DNA of 64,000 nucleotides from Spinellus fusiger (lineage: Eukaryota; Mucoromycota; Mucoromycetes; Mucorales; Phycomycetaceae): contig JALLLS010000066.1 in NCBI GenBank assembly GCA_025094145.1, positions 62,001 to 126,000 of the forward strand, read 5' to 3'. Each line of letters begins with the position of its first letter. Position 1 is the first letter of the stretch. Positions 12,181 through 23,700 of this stretch are shown here, piece by piece. The notes beneath the pieces are model-generated. The model made no database searches and was not told the DNA's origin. It saw only the letters and a program-made list of their open reading frames with translations. A program made the position numbers and the translations under genes.

Positions 12181-13746
12181 ATGTCAGAAAGCACAACCCC
12201 AGCAACAGCTCCAGTAGCTCCAGCAGATACTACGACTGGTATTAGAAAACAGCCTCCTGTCATTCTTTGTATTGGCATGGCGGGATCAGGCAAAACGACA
12301 TTTATGCAGGTGCACAAGTAGACTGTGAATGGTCCTACTTGAACATTCTTATTCAATGTTCTCTTGTAGAGAATCAATGCCCACTTGCATGCCAAGAAGA
12401 CACCTCCTTACGTAGTGAATCTTGATCCTGCAGTGGGACAATTGCCTTTTACTGCTAATATTGATATCAGAGACACTGTCAACTACCAAGAAGTAATGAA
12501 ACAGTAAGTCCTGCTGCTGTATATTTGTTATTGATTTCATTCAACTCATTATAAACTTCTCTATAAAAACAAAAAACAAATAAAAAAAGATACAACCTGG
12601 GTCCCAATGGTGGTATTATGACAAGTCTGAACTTATTCACTACCAAATTCGATCAAGTCCTCAACTTGGTAGCCAAAAGAGCAGAAAGCGTAAGGTAAAC
12701 CTATCATTGCTATGCTATGCTATGCTATGCTATGCTATTATGTGGTAGTGTCAGGCGCTAATGAACAATGACCATTAGTCATATTCTTGTGGATACCCCT
12801 GGACAAATCGAGATCTTCACTTGGTCAGCTTCAGGTGCTATTATCACTGATACACTGGCAGCTACCTACCCTACTGTGGTTGCTTATATTATCGATACAC
12901 CTCGTACTACAGCACCAGCGACTTTTATGAGCAATATGTTGTATGCTTGTAGTATTTTATACAAGACAAAGTTACCTTTTATTCTGGTGTTTAACAAGAC
13001 AGATGTTGTTTCTCATGAATTTGCTATGGAGTGGATGACGGATTTTGAGAAGTTCCAAGAAGCATTGAGCCAGGACTCATCTTATATGAGTAGTTTGATG
13101 AACTCCATGAGTCTTGTTCTGGATGAGTTTTATCAGCATCTCAAGGTAGTAGGTGTTTCTGCTGTCACCGGTAATGGTGTGGATGATTTCTTCCAAGCAG
13201 TGGAGGAAGCAGCAGAGGAATATGAAAAGTAAATGTGAACCTGTAGTGTAGTGCAGCTGGGATAAGAGTGTTATTCATGAAGTGTGTAGGGATTACAAGC
13301 CTGAGATTGAGCGGATGATCCGAGAAAAAGTAAGTGAATGATGACATGTTTCTCTCTTCTTTATGAGTGTCACTCATAGACATCTTTCCATATAGTTGGA
13401 GAAAGAAGAAAAGGCTAGACAGAAGCAGCTCAACAAACTCATGGAGGACATGAAAGTGGCTCCAGGAACAGAAGTACCACTAAACAAAGGTAATTCTCTC
13501 TCTAGAGAGGGGATGTCCTAATGATATGTGGAATATTGATAAATATTAACCTATGGTCATCTTATAGAAGATACCTGGCAAGATGATGATGAGGAGGAGG
13601 AAGATGAAGATGAATACGAAGATGAATACGAAGAGAAAGGTAATAAAGAGAGTGACAATGTACATCACAGGGTATTGATGCCTATGAACAGAGAACCCCC
13701 TTCCTTCTGCATCAAAGTACCCTCCCTCTATCTCTCAGAAAAATGA
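12181..13746 (+). CDS. GPN1: GPN-loop GTPase 1 (Npa3/XAB1)
   Basis: GTPase required for assembly and nuclear import of RNA polymerase II. Exons: 12181-12309, 12370-12503, 12590-12694, 12779-13228, 13290-13329, 13396-13489, 13568 onward. The N-terminal tail is Thr/Ala/Pro-rich. The P-loop is '[12 protein letters not shown]'; 'VNLDPAV', the defining GPN loop 'NLGPNGG', switch motif 'LVDTPGQIE', '[11 protein letters not shown]', the NKxD box 'VFNKTDVV' and 'GVSAVTG' follow in order. The C terminus is an acidic Glu/Asp tail ([18 protein letters not shown]). The reading frame reaches the TGA at 13744-13746 whether or not the last possible intron (13640-13738, 99 bases) is removed, so the final residues differ but the stop does not. 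ATG 12181 fits the family start; an in-frame ATG at 12091 is possible. The intron before exon 3 has a purine-rich acceptor (AAAAAAAG). Confidence 0.95.
12709..12738. repeat. ATGCT pentanucleotide run
   Basis: Five to six copies of TATGC/ATGCT inside intron 3 of the GPN1 gene. Confidence 0.9.
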
Positions 13747-14251
13747 AGACAAGTTCAAGTCATGGTTATCACAAGCAAATCAAGAAAACTCTTAATAAGA
13801 TAATAAATGGCTTTGGCCAAGGGTGTCCACTTGTCAAATGATCGGCACCTGTGCTGTGCAACATGTATAAGTGTAAGAGCAATAATAGAATATACAGAGA
13901 GGACAGGGCAAAAAGAGTAGTGAAAGACTCAATTGGGAAGAGAGCATAGGTATAGGTATAGGTATAGGTGTAGGCATAAACAAGAGACTGTTTATTTCTA
14001 GTGCCATGGAGAAATAAGATATGTTTATTGGTTGAGTAGAATACTTTATTAGATCTGCTTATATAAAAACAAAGAGATTCAACATAGGTACTGAGGTCAT
14101 TGAGAGTGCATACTATATTAGCAGGATATGTCCTGTAGCTCATAAGTAGATAGGTTGTATTACCATGGATAGGATTTATATTAAGGCATGGTATGTATAA
14201 AATAGACCACAGTGACTTTCTTGTGGTGGGTAAACATGAAAATGAAATGAC
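13747..14251. other. Convergent intergenic region
   Basis: About 500 bases between the stops of GPN1 and the PX-AGC kinase. It contains a GGTATA run (13944-13978). The + strand just after the GPN1 stop could encode a short Lys/Ser peptide in another frame, but no splice option requires it. Confidence 0.45.
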
Positions 14252-17164
14252 TTAGGAAATATCAGAATGCAAAGAACTTGGCCGATGAGATACATCTATA
14301 AAGGAGGGAAGAATGGCACTAGGCTCCGACCTTGTAATGTCAGGGCGCAATTGGCCTGGTACTGGGCAATGGGGTCGAGTGTAGGGTGGAGTAATCTCAA
14401 GTCGGGTGGAGATGGGTTCAAGGGCTCGAGTATTATGGCCTGTGCTGTAGTGGTGAGATCCACGGGCATCATTGGATAATAAATAAGAAGGCCTTGGTGT
14501 GTTGAAATACATGGATCCCTTTGAATCAATAGAAGCAATGTCTTGTAGCGAACTCTCAGGCGAGCAAGTCAACAGAGGAGCTGCTACGAAATGAGAAGGA
14601 AGGACTGAACTAGGACTGGGACCAGAAGACTCAACAGTACTTGCTGTAGTTTGGCGTTTCTTAAGGATTCTAATTCTCTCTTCTTCCTCAGAATTACTCA
14701 TGTCATCGTAGGAAGCGGTGGTATAGGTGAGATCGTCGGAAGAGAGTGGAATGACAAGAGAGAGGGCTGCACTATGTCTTTTTCTGGCATAGGTATCAGA
14801 GGAGGTGTGATGAAAAGGCCTTTGTGGACGCATCATTAATCCTGAATGACTCGATAACAAAGAAGGCATTGTATCTGTGTGCCTGACAATATCACCCACG
14901 GAAGAAGATAAAATCGAGGAGGAGGAGGAGGAGGAGAAAATCCCCTTTCCAGAATGATGTTGATTCTGGCCATCAAGCCATACATCTCTTTTGCGTAGGG
15001 TTTTTGTAGGCTGTGGTTGTTCAAAAGAATCTTCTCTATATGGGTCACTATTTACTCTTTCAGAAATATGGGATGAAATAGACAAAGTGTCAAATTGTGG
15101 ATCATAAGCAAAATCCTCAAATGGATCCTTGGCTTCGATACTGTTGGCTCCATCAAAGGATATGTCTGAGGCTATACTTATACGGGGAGACATGTTGACA
15201 AATAGATCATCAAAGTTGGTCAAGTCAGTTTCAGAGATAAGGACAGGGACATAGTCAGGTTGTAGTCTGCACTGAATAACATCTTCCCAATCCAACGGAG
15301 CAAAGTAAAGGTGTCCCTTGATCGTCTCAGCACCATTCTCCCCCCAGCCCAGTCTTTTACGAGCATCGCGTGTTAGCAGCTACAGTCAACAAGAGAAACC
15401 GATAGATTAGAAATCGAGGACAATAGACTGGAGACTATTTACCCTAGCAATAAACTCGCATGTCACAGAGTCAAAGTGAGGTGGGAACTCAAGTGAGTCT
15501 TCTAGAACACGTTCATACATTTCTATATGTGTTTCTGCCCAGAATGGTGTCTGTGGGAGGAGAAGAGAGGAAGGAGGAGAGAGGAAGAGGAGGAGGAAGA
15601 GGGGGAGGGCATTCTGTAAGTTTCTTTGTATGTCCCCTAGGTACTCTTATAGACTTACTATACCAGCAAGCATTTCATAGAGTAGTGTTCCAAGACTCCA
15701 GAAATCTGCAGCATAGGAGTAAGGCTCTCCAAGTACAACTTCTGGAGCAAGGTATTCAGCTGTACCACAAAATGTGTTGGTGGTGGGTAACTTAGTTTCT
15801 TCATCCGTTGCATCGTCAGGTCCAAATATCTTGGAAAGCCCAAAATCAGCAAGTACAATATGGCCATCCAAACCGATCAAGATATTTTCTGGTTTAAGAT
15901 CCCTAGCTATATTTGAGTCTACAGTTTCTGTACCTACTATCTCTCCCATTCTCTCTCTTTTCCCTCATTCATTTGTTGTTGTTGTTTTTATTCACCCGTT
16001 CACTTTTTATTCTATTTATTTATCTTCAACTTACCTATAAACAATTCCATGACGATGGAGAATGGACAGACCGTGCAGTATCTCTGCTGTGTATAATCTA
16101 GCCCTCTCTTCAGAAAACACTGTACAGAGTGACATTTGAGTGGCAATGTCACCACCACCATGGTAGTCCAGGACAAAATACAATTGAGAGGAGGATTGGA
16201 GAGCATAGTGGAGTGTCACTAGAAATGGCTGTCCTCTTAGACGCACCAAGATATCACGCTCTGCCTGAGTGTGAACCACTTCCTTTTGCTGGATCACCCA
16301 ATTTTTCTTAATAGCTTTGAGAGCATACAACTGATGGTTACGAGAAGAACGCACGAGAAGAACCTATTAATTTGGAAATTCAGCTCAAGCAATGCAGTGA
16401 AAGGAGGAGAGGGGATAGAGAGGAAAGTCTTTTTTGAATCTGGTTCTGTACCTTTCCCATGCAGCCCTTTCCCAGTACTTTAAGAAATTCAAAGTCATCG
16501 AGTGAGGCTCTTGACAGTGGAGAATTCGTTGATTTGGATTGAACTGAAGGTGTATAAGTATTAGAGTATGAGTGACTTATGCTAGATGCAGATCTGTTGG
16601 AGTGAATAGATGAAGAGATAGGGTGAACGATCTGTTGGAGTAGAATAAGGCGATCTTCTTCTCTCTGAACACTGATAAAGTCACGCAGAATAGACGAGAT
16701 GGAAACAATTGGATGTTGAAAGCAGCAATTGAGGTAGTGTTCTATTTTCTCTGCATTGGATTTCTTGTTAAAGGAAAGTAGACTATGGATGGATTTATGC
16801 TTTAAAAAGCAGAGAGTAGTATTTGGACTGTTTAGGGCCGGAAGGGAGATTTTTGACTTTGGATAGTGGAGTCTTATCTATCAACCCATCAGAAATCAAT
16901 GAGTACCTGTCTATATCAAGATGAACCCTACAAGCAGGAGAAGACTACCTTTTGATGGAACTCCACAAAATCAAATCGATAGCGTATCAGTGAAAGCGTA
17001 TGGGTAGACATACGAAGGACGATGTTATAGACCTGTCAAGAAATCAGCTATGAGTAAAATGAGATTTCGATAGTATAGGCAAGACAAACCAACAAAAGGT
17101 CATCTTGTATTTGTAGTGTGGTCTCGAATACAAAAACAGATGGCCCTGCTAATGAGGCAGGCAT
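14252..17164 (-). CDS. PX-domain AGC protein kinase (SGK3-like layout)
   Basis: Ser/Thr kinase with a lipid-binding PX domain, the order seen in animal SGK3/CISK, which binds PI3P on endosomes. Exons: 17164-17090, 17032-16949, 16877-16452, 16363-16035, 15902-15659, 15550-15443, 15379-14252; all phases agree and give 797 residues. The PX domain is about residues 8-120 ([33 protein letters not shown]). The kinase domain starts near residue 183: glycine loop 'GKGCMGKV', lysine 'YALKAIKK', 'HGIVYRDLKPEN', 'DFGLSK', activation loop '[12 protein letters not shown]', '[12 protein letters not shown]'. The AGC tail has 'TNFDDLF' and a hydrophobic motif 'FEDFAY' (about 509-514), in which alanine stands where a Ser/Thr is normally phosphorylated. 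A Ser-rich tail of about 280 residues follows. Start codon inferred; an upstream in-frame start adds about 20 residues. Confidence 0.88.
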
Positions 17165-19167
17165 AGTAAAAAAAGGACAATTAAAGAAGCAAAAAGAAGA
17201 GGAGAAAAAAAAAGATATTTTATTGCACAAAACAAGAGGAATTATAGTCAGAGCATAGAGTCTGATGGGTTGCCATGTTTCAACCAGACACTTCCTCCCA
17301 CTCCTCCTTCTGCCTTATCTCCTTTCTACTCTCTCCCCATTACTGGTAAACCTGTTCGAGACTAGAATATAAAATACCAAGTCTCGACTACGCCATCGCA
17401 CGTTGTCTTCATCATTGCTTGTTCGGAATCTTCAGACTGACCTCGTGAAGGAGACCTCCCGTAACAAATCCTAATCATTTCTTCTACTTACTCTTCAGAT
17501 GTAGGCTCGTGACAATCACCTCGGGCAATTAACCAATAGAAGATGAAGGAATCGGGCACAGTTCCCTTTCATAGACCTAATATTTCTGTGCAAGGACAGC
17601 ATTTGTCTTTTTTTTTAATTGCATTCATTAGCATCTGTGCTTTTATGACATAAAATAGACAGGCACTGATCCAGAGTAAAAAGTGACTTGTACTCAGAAA
17701 CAAATAGTTCTCTTTTTCCTAAATATTAAGTCCTATTTGACAGTACACCTATAGACATAGTATATTTATAAACCACAGAGAAGACTAATTATGCATGGTA
17801 TGTAGGGTAATGATCAGTTTGAATTGATGCCTCCTGAGACTTGACAAGAAGCTAAAAGGGGAAGCAGACCCTTTCCTTCTCCACAATTATCTCAAAGAAA
17901 TGCCTATAAATATTGTTCTTATTCTCCTGTTCTTAAATGCCATTTCTGTGCTATTCCAACAAGGCCATTGTTCACCAGAACATGTTTATGTGTAGTGCTA
18001 TTTTAATGAAATGTGTGGTGGTAGAAGAATGAATTAATAAAAATAGTAATAGATCAACAAAGCATCTGATAAACAACAATAAATATTAGAATAGATATTA
18101 GAATAGATATTAGAATAGATATTAGAATAGATATTAGAATAGATATTAGAATAGATATTAGAATAGATATTAGAATAAATATTAGAATAAATATTAGAAT
18201 AGAAATAATAAAAAGTAATAATAAAAATAACAATGGCCCAGCAAAATGAATAATAGATCAATCTGTAGTGTTACTCACTCACACTGATTTGGAATATACT
18301 CCAGCCTGCATAAGCATACAATGCATATTAAAGTATACATATGGCACTGTACACCATCCTAAACGTGGAGAATGAGGTCCAACGATGCTGCTGCCATTGT
18401 CTTACCAGTAGTAAACATGCTAACACAAGTCAAGTCTTGGTACTGGGCAGCAGGTGTCATGTAAAATATCCTTATAAAATGGATGTTCTATTACTTCTAA
18501 TGGATGTCTGGATCATGGCAGGAGTATTCAATAGTGAGAATTCTTTTGTATATTATGCACTTTTCTTAGTACTAAAACCTGTCTGTGGTTATAGTCACTA
18601 GTGTAATACACACTACTAATACTTCATTCACTATAATGAAATAGTTCTACTTATCTACTTATTCATTGACTTGAATAGTCCAAAGTATTTTCATGGTGAA
18701 TATAATAGCTACTTGACACAATCACCACCTATAAGTGTTACTCATACGACAGAATAACTGTAATAGTGTTTGAAAAACTAGAAACAAAAAGGTGTGTTTG
18801 GTAATATAAAAAAGTGTATTTCTCAAAGATACAAACTATTATTTTTATATCTCATCATTGAGTTTTCTTTTTCTAGGCCAGGATATTTTCCATCTACACT
18901 CATTTCTTAGAATTGTAGGGACTTATTTCATTCAGTTTTCAACAATAGCATAAATAACTCGTTGGATTCTTCATTGAAAGATTAGTTTATTACTAGAACT
19001 GTTATTTTTAATCGTCTTTTTGTCCTTTTTTTTTATAGAGCCATCACAAAAAGATAAGGCTTATTTTCTATGATCGAGTCCTATTCACAACAAGAACAGT
19101 ATTCAAACACCGACCGGTGTTATTGTCCGGGAATAATTTTTGACTTTTTGTTTCTTGTTCTTTGGCC
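17165..19167. other. Gene-poor intergenic region with minisatellite
   Basis: About 2 kb, AT-rich. It contains a small inverted repeat near 17358-17390 (TTCGAGACT / AGTCTCGA), the 12-bp minisatellite at 18082-18200, and an ORF at 18341-18601 with no recognisable motif. Just before the downstream microprotein there is a 7-bp inverted repeat (AACACCG / CGGTGTT) near 19108-19123. No RNA gene recognised. Confidence 0.5.
18082..18200. repeat. 12-bp minisatellite, about ten copies
   Basis: Tandem ATTAGAATAGAT units, the last ones changed to ATTAGAATAAAT. The minus-strand ORF across it (18034-18261) encodes a repeated SNIY peptide and is a composition artefact. Confidence 0.95.
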
Positions 19168-19408
19168 ATGGTAAAAATCAACAAATTTTACACTTTTATG
19201 GTGCTTTGTGGTGGTATGGCAGTTGGAAGCACAGTTGTTAACAAGGTAAGAAGGGAAATTCACGTGATTATATACAGAAGAGCTGTTATTTATACTAAGC
19301 CATAAGATGATGAAGCCTGACTTGGTAAGATGAGATGAGGCTAGCTTGATGACTTAGGGTTTGTCTTAGTCTATTCCAGTGATTCCACGTAAAGTGAGCG
19401 AGCCCTAA
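19168..19408 (+). CDS. Candidate 38-residue membrane microprotein
   Basis: Two exons, 19168-19245 and 19370-19408, joined by a GTAAGA...TTAG intron, encode 38 residues. The N terminus has a short basic lead (MVKINKF) and one membrane-like segment (FMVLCGGMAVGSTVV). The tail is 'SIPVIPRKVSEP'. A single N-terminal helix followed by an IPxIP(R/K) tail recalls the DUF4516/BRAWNIN (UQCC6) class of small mitochondrial inner-membrane proteins that assist complex III, but the match is by layout only. A different acceptor (CCAG, ten bases downstream) would give an immediate stop. Too short to be sure; it may be a chance ORF. Confidence 0.42.
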
Positions 19409-19705
19409 ATAACAGAACTGTGATCGCAACAAGGCAATAAAGCTATGGACATATATTGAGTACTTGTTTTGACACTTATAAAAGAGCTATTTCTCAGTGG
19501 TAGGAATAGACTAGCCCTTGAACAACACACCAGAAGAACCCTTTTCGTTTCTATTCTATTCTACACTACAGTTTATCCTCTACCCTTCTTCAACACTACT
19601 TGTTACTGTAATAACTGCTATTTTCACAAGCCAAAGCGACTGACACTCATTTATTAAACAGGTGAGAGAACTGCCAATTCTACTTTTTATATAATAAACA
19701 ATAGT

Positions 19706-20187
19706 TTACTCGTCATCAACAACAGCAGTCTCGAGACCTAGTGTATATCTTGTTAGCACAAAAATACTTGTAGAATAATAATAAAATAAAACTTACCCTT
19801 AAAGCTGGCAACAGGAACGTAGGTGACGTAAGAGAAGAGCTTTTCCTTGGCATCCTCATCATCGTTACGCTTACGGGCAATGCGAACACGGATACGGTGT
19901 TCAATGTGCTTGACACCACGAGCCCACAGGGACTTGTTGAGTGCGGGGTCAATACGGACATCCTTGGTACCCATAGCCTTCTCAGCAAAAGCCTTGATGG
20001 CCTTGACGGCGTGGGGAGTACGCTTTCTCAAGGATCTATAGACCACATATAAGTCGCTGTTGTTGAATTCTGCTTATAATGTGTATTTTTACCTGCCAAA
20101 GACATGCTTGTGCATGTGAATGGTGTACTCACGAGTAACAACGTCAGCGAGGGTGGAGCGCTTGGTGGTCTTTTGGTCCTTGGCCAT
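19706..20187 (-). CDS. RPL31: 60S ribosomal protein eL31
   Basis: Component of the large ribosomal subunit near the polypeptide exit tunnel. Exons: 20187-20093, 20035-19797, 19737-19706, giving 121 residues, the usual family length. It begins MAKDQKTTKRS, then 'VVTREYTIHMHKH', 'LRKRTPHAVKAIKAFAEK', 'DVRIDPALNKSLWARG', 'RIRVRIARKRNDDEDAKEK' and ends ETAVVDDE. The ATG directly follows a CAG acceptor, and a GTAAGT donor at 20273 would define an 86-base 5' UTR intron, a common arrangement in ribosomal protein genes. Confidence 0.97.
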
Positions 20188-20273
20188 CTGAAATAGAGCC
20201 ATTTTTAGTATTTTTCCAGTCATTCAGTCATCCATCCATCGTAGTGGTGTTGTTTACGTCTCCAGTTACTTAC
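20188..20273 (-). other. Probable 5' UTR intron of RPL31
   Basis: A GTAAGT donor at 20273 and a TTTCAG acceptor immediately before the RPL31 start codon. No in-frame ATG upstream is needed. Inferred from splice consensus only. Confidence 0.5.
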
Positions 20274-20757
20274 GGCTCTGGATAAATAAGATGAAAGAAG
20301 GAGCTTCTTTGACTGAGTCTCTCAAGGCTTCTTTGCTTCCAACCACGGGCATTCCGGCAATGGACAATACATTAAAACTGCGATGCCGGTCTATAGACAG
20401 GTGCGGGTCGAACTCTGAAATCAACGGTCCTGGATCCCACTTGTGGTTGTACCTGTCCTTAAAGAGGCAGGATAGGGCAAGTTAGTCCAGCATCTCCCAC
20501 TTTATATTCTGTACCTTTTATATATATACTTTTTATTATTGGTAAATGGCAAAGGGAGGTGAGTAGGATAAAATAGGATAAAATAGGATAAAATAAGATA
20601 GAATAGTATAAAATAAAATAAGATAGAATAGTATAAAATAAGATAGAATAGTATAAAATAAGATAGAATAGTATAAATTAACGAACAACATGAGTAACAA
20701 GTAGCAATATAAAAAATAATAATTAAATAACAAATAAACCGTCTATCTATTCATCTA
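20274..20757. other. Intergenic region, RPL31 promoter side
   Basis: Between the RPL31 5' end and the 3' end of Csf1. A 64-residue ORF (20291-20485, +) has no known motif. The left part holds a tandem array of AGGATAAAAT and AGATAGAATAGTATAAAAT units (20570-20680). Confidence 0.5.
20570..20680. repeat. GATA/GTATAAAAT tandem array
   Basis: Repeats of 10 and about 20 bases based on AGGATAAAAT and AGATAGAATAGTATAAAAT, just downstream of the Csf1 stop codon. Confidence 0.9.
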
Positions 20758-23700
20758 TTAAGTTGTATAAGTATCAAAAATATCATCCATGGCATGTCCT
20801 ATCTTCTCAAGATTCATTGTCAGGTTTTCATGAACAAGAGCAGGAAGTGTTTCTCTCTTGAGTCCAAGCCATTCAACAGGTGGTGTAGCATCCGCCATCA
20901 CTTGAAGCTGCGGATAAAAGTTCACTGGTAATTTGCTTTTATATTCAAGTGTTTCTGTCTTCTGGCTGCGTTCATGGGATGTCTTAGTGGTAGGTAGACT
21001 TGGATCTGTAGCACTGTCTCCTAGAGTGTCTTTTGAAGAGGAGTCTCTAGGGCTTGTCTGACCATGAGCATCTGTACTCATCTCCACACTACTTGTATCC
21101 ACGGCTGTTGTATCAGAAGTAGACTTGCTTGATCTACGGCCTAGAGTAGTTGAAAGAGAAACAGTAAGATCAGGCTCAAGAGCACGGTCTAATTGTTCAG
21201 TAAACATTGTCCCCATCTCTTGTAGATAGCGCATCAGACCCAGATTGAGTGAGATACTGATTCTTCCTCCAAAATCAGCCGAGAAGACATGTTCTACCAA
21301 TTGTTGAATTTGAAGGGAACTCATGGTCAATGTAATGGAAGGAATTCCAAATATATTAGTGCCTCCTTTCACAGATGAAATGGTGGATGTGTAGGGTGTG
21401 GGGTGGTTGGAGGCAGTAGAAACTGACTTTAGAAGAGTATCTAGGAGCTGATGTTGGTGAAGCATAATCTCTTCTCCAGGTACATTCTTTAGTAGTTCAG
21501 CAGAGAGTAGACTGATTTCTAGTGTGCGGCGTATACCCTGCTCATTCTCATTCAGATGAGGCGTTTGTTCAAGAGCAACTGTGAATTTCTGTGTAATGAT
21601 CTCTACATTGTCTGCATCTTGGAATTGACTGGGGTATATAATAATACCAGCAGAATGACACACAAGATTAATCTTCATTTGAGAAAGACTACTCTTCTCT
21701 TTACTTGGTTTTGAAGCAGTTTGGACAGGAGCAGTATTAGGAGCCCCCTCATTGGGGGTGAGTGGATCCTCTGTAAACGGTTTAGTATGGATTCCTGCTT
21801 CAGCCATTTTCTTATCTAACAATTGTGTGAACTTCTTATACATCGTGACAATGGTCGGCACAGTCTTAATAGAGAGTCTTGTAAGCATTGGGTGTATGTC
21901 CATGGATACACTGAGTTGGCGATTTCCATTGACTTGTGTTATTCTTGAATGCATTATCATTGCTTCTTGTAATACTTCAAGGATATTTTGGTATTCGTAC
22001 TCAAACTTGGCTCGGAATCCTTGAGCAATAAATGACAAGGATGTGTAGTAGACTCTATCTAAAATACTTGGACCCGAGATATTAGATTTTAGTCCTAATG
22101 ATATTTGGCTGATAAAGGCGTCGCCTGTAAGTCTTCCTTCAGCAGAGATCTGAATTTCATCAAGCTCGAAATTAAGACCTTTTGATTTGAATGGAATACT
22201 GTAGGTGCTAAAGACTATGTTCTTTGGCTTAAACATAGTCCGTCCAATAGCCTGCCCCATGTCCACAGAAAGCAGAATGCTCTGAAAACGAATGGCTACA
22301 TGGCTAGAGAATGGCGCCGGTAATGCTGATGAACTAGACTCATGTTCTAGTGTTTCTCCTGTTATATGTTGCGTTGGCTCCGTTTTTTCAAAGCTTGTAC
22401 TTGCTTCTGTTCCTTGACAGCACGGGGAAAACCACAAGGCACATAATGTCAAAAGGTCATTGAGGTAACGAATGTTAACGTCTCCAACTATCAGTGGAAT
22501 ATCTACAATCATCGACATATCGTCCTTTGCGACTTCTTTGCCTCTTTGCGACATCATCATTGCGTTCAAAGTAATTCTATCCACAGAAGCTGTCAAACAG
22601 GCTTCAGGAGAAAATTGATGTTTCACTATGGCTGATATTTTGCTAATATATCCAACACAACTTATGGTCTTTGAAGCCGCCTCGTTTGAAAAAATATTCA
22701 TGAGGAATTCACCTTCATCCCAACCAAGAGAACACACAACTTTGGAAGAGGGTTGGCAGCTAAGGTCAAGTTTTGAACGGGAGAGTCTCAATAATAAAGA
22801 AATACTCACACCATGGCTAATCATGGGAGATCCTTGCTTCACTTTCTGCTCACTGGATTGTTGCATTCCTATCTTGAGACCAGTCATCAACTCATGTAAA
22901 AACTGCACCAAGGAGGGATGTAGAATATTTTCACTTGTATGAACAAGAATATCACTATGGAAGCGTCTCGGCACAGAAGAAACAGAAGAAAGTGGACCAA
23001 GAGAAGTTTGGTACTGGAAACAGGCACTCAGACCAGGAAGTCTAATTGTCACCATATTTGTCTCTGATGATCTGCTATACAATGAAGTATCTGCTTTTGC
23101 TCTCATGGATTTCACTGGACCTTTTTTGCGATTGACATCTCCTGAATGGCGTTTAGGGTAGAGTCGAACAATACCGCTTTGGTAGTTGAAATTGCCTTTG
23201 ATGTTGACATGAACAAGTTCATTCTCTGATATTTTCTCATCTGCAGATGTATTGCTTGATAATCCGCCTGTTTCGGCCTGGGCAGTAAAGGCATCCACCC
23301 GATCCTTGCTGTGAACATAAATGGCGCTCAAAGCATTGATATAGTCTGTGATTGTACCATCAATATCGACTTCAAATCCCCATACTTTGGCATCAATGTT
23401 GATAAACTTGTGAGACACTTCACTTGTCATACACATATTACAGACAATGCCAGGTAAAAACATTTGGTTCATTCGAGGATGATTCTCTGCCAAAAAGTGC
23501 TCTTCTTTGCTCTGATCGAACCTTTTCACAAATTGCAGTGATATACTTTCGAGTTTTATCTCACAGTTCTCGATATTCCGTGTTACAAGATGAATATGAG
23601 CAATAGAGAACAAAAGCGCGCTAGCTTCTTTTGGCTTTCTATGTTCTAATGCATCAAAAGAAGTGCATAGAGGAACAGCTACGCCCAAGCGATCAATACG

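Noticed and set aside
13741..13797. Alternative GPN1 tail ending in a Ser/Gln-rich peptide
   Set aside because: It needs a splice phase that no GT...AG pair provides; both valid options stop at 13746.
17350..17395. GTTCGAGAC string and small hairpin, possible tRNA remnant
   Set aside because: Only the hairpin is seen; no cloverleaf forms.
18034..18261. Minus-strand ORF with repeated SNIY
   Set aside because: Direct translation of the 12-bp minisatellite.
19308..19330. ATGATGA and CTGA in the microprotein intron, possible box C/D snoRNA
   Set aside because: The two boxes are only a few bases apart, with no room for a guide and no terminal stem.
20395..20415. GGGTCGAACTC string resembling a tRNA B box
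   Set aside because: No matching A box, acceptor stem or anticodon arm could be folded around it.
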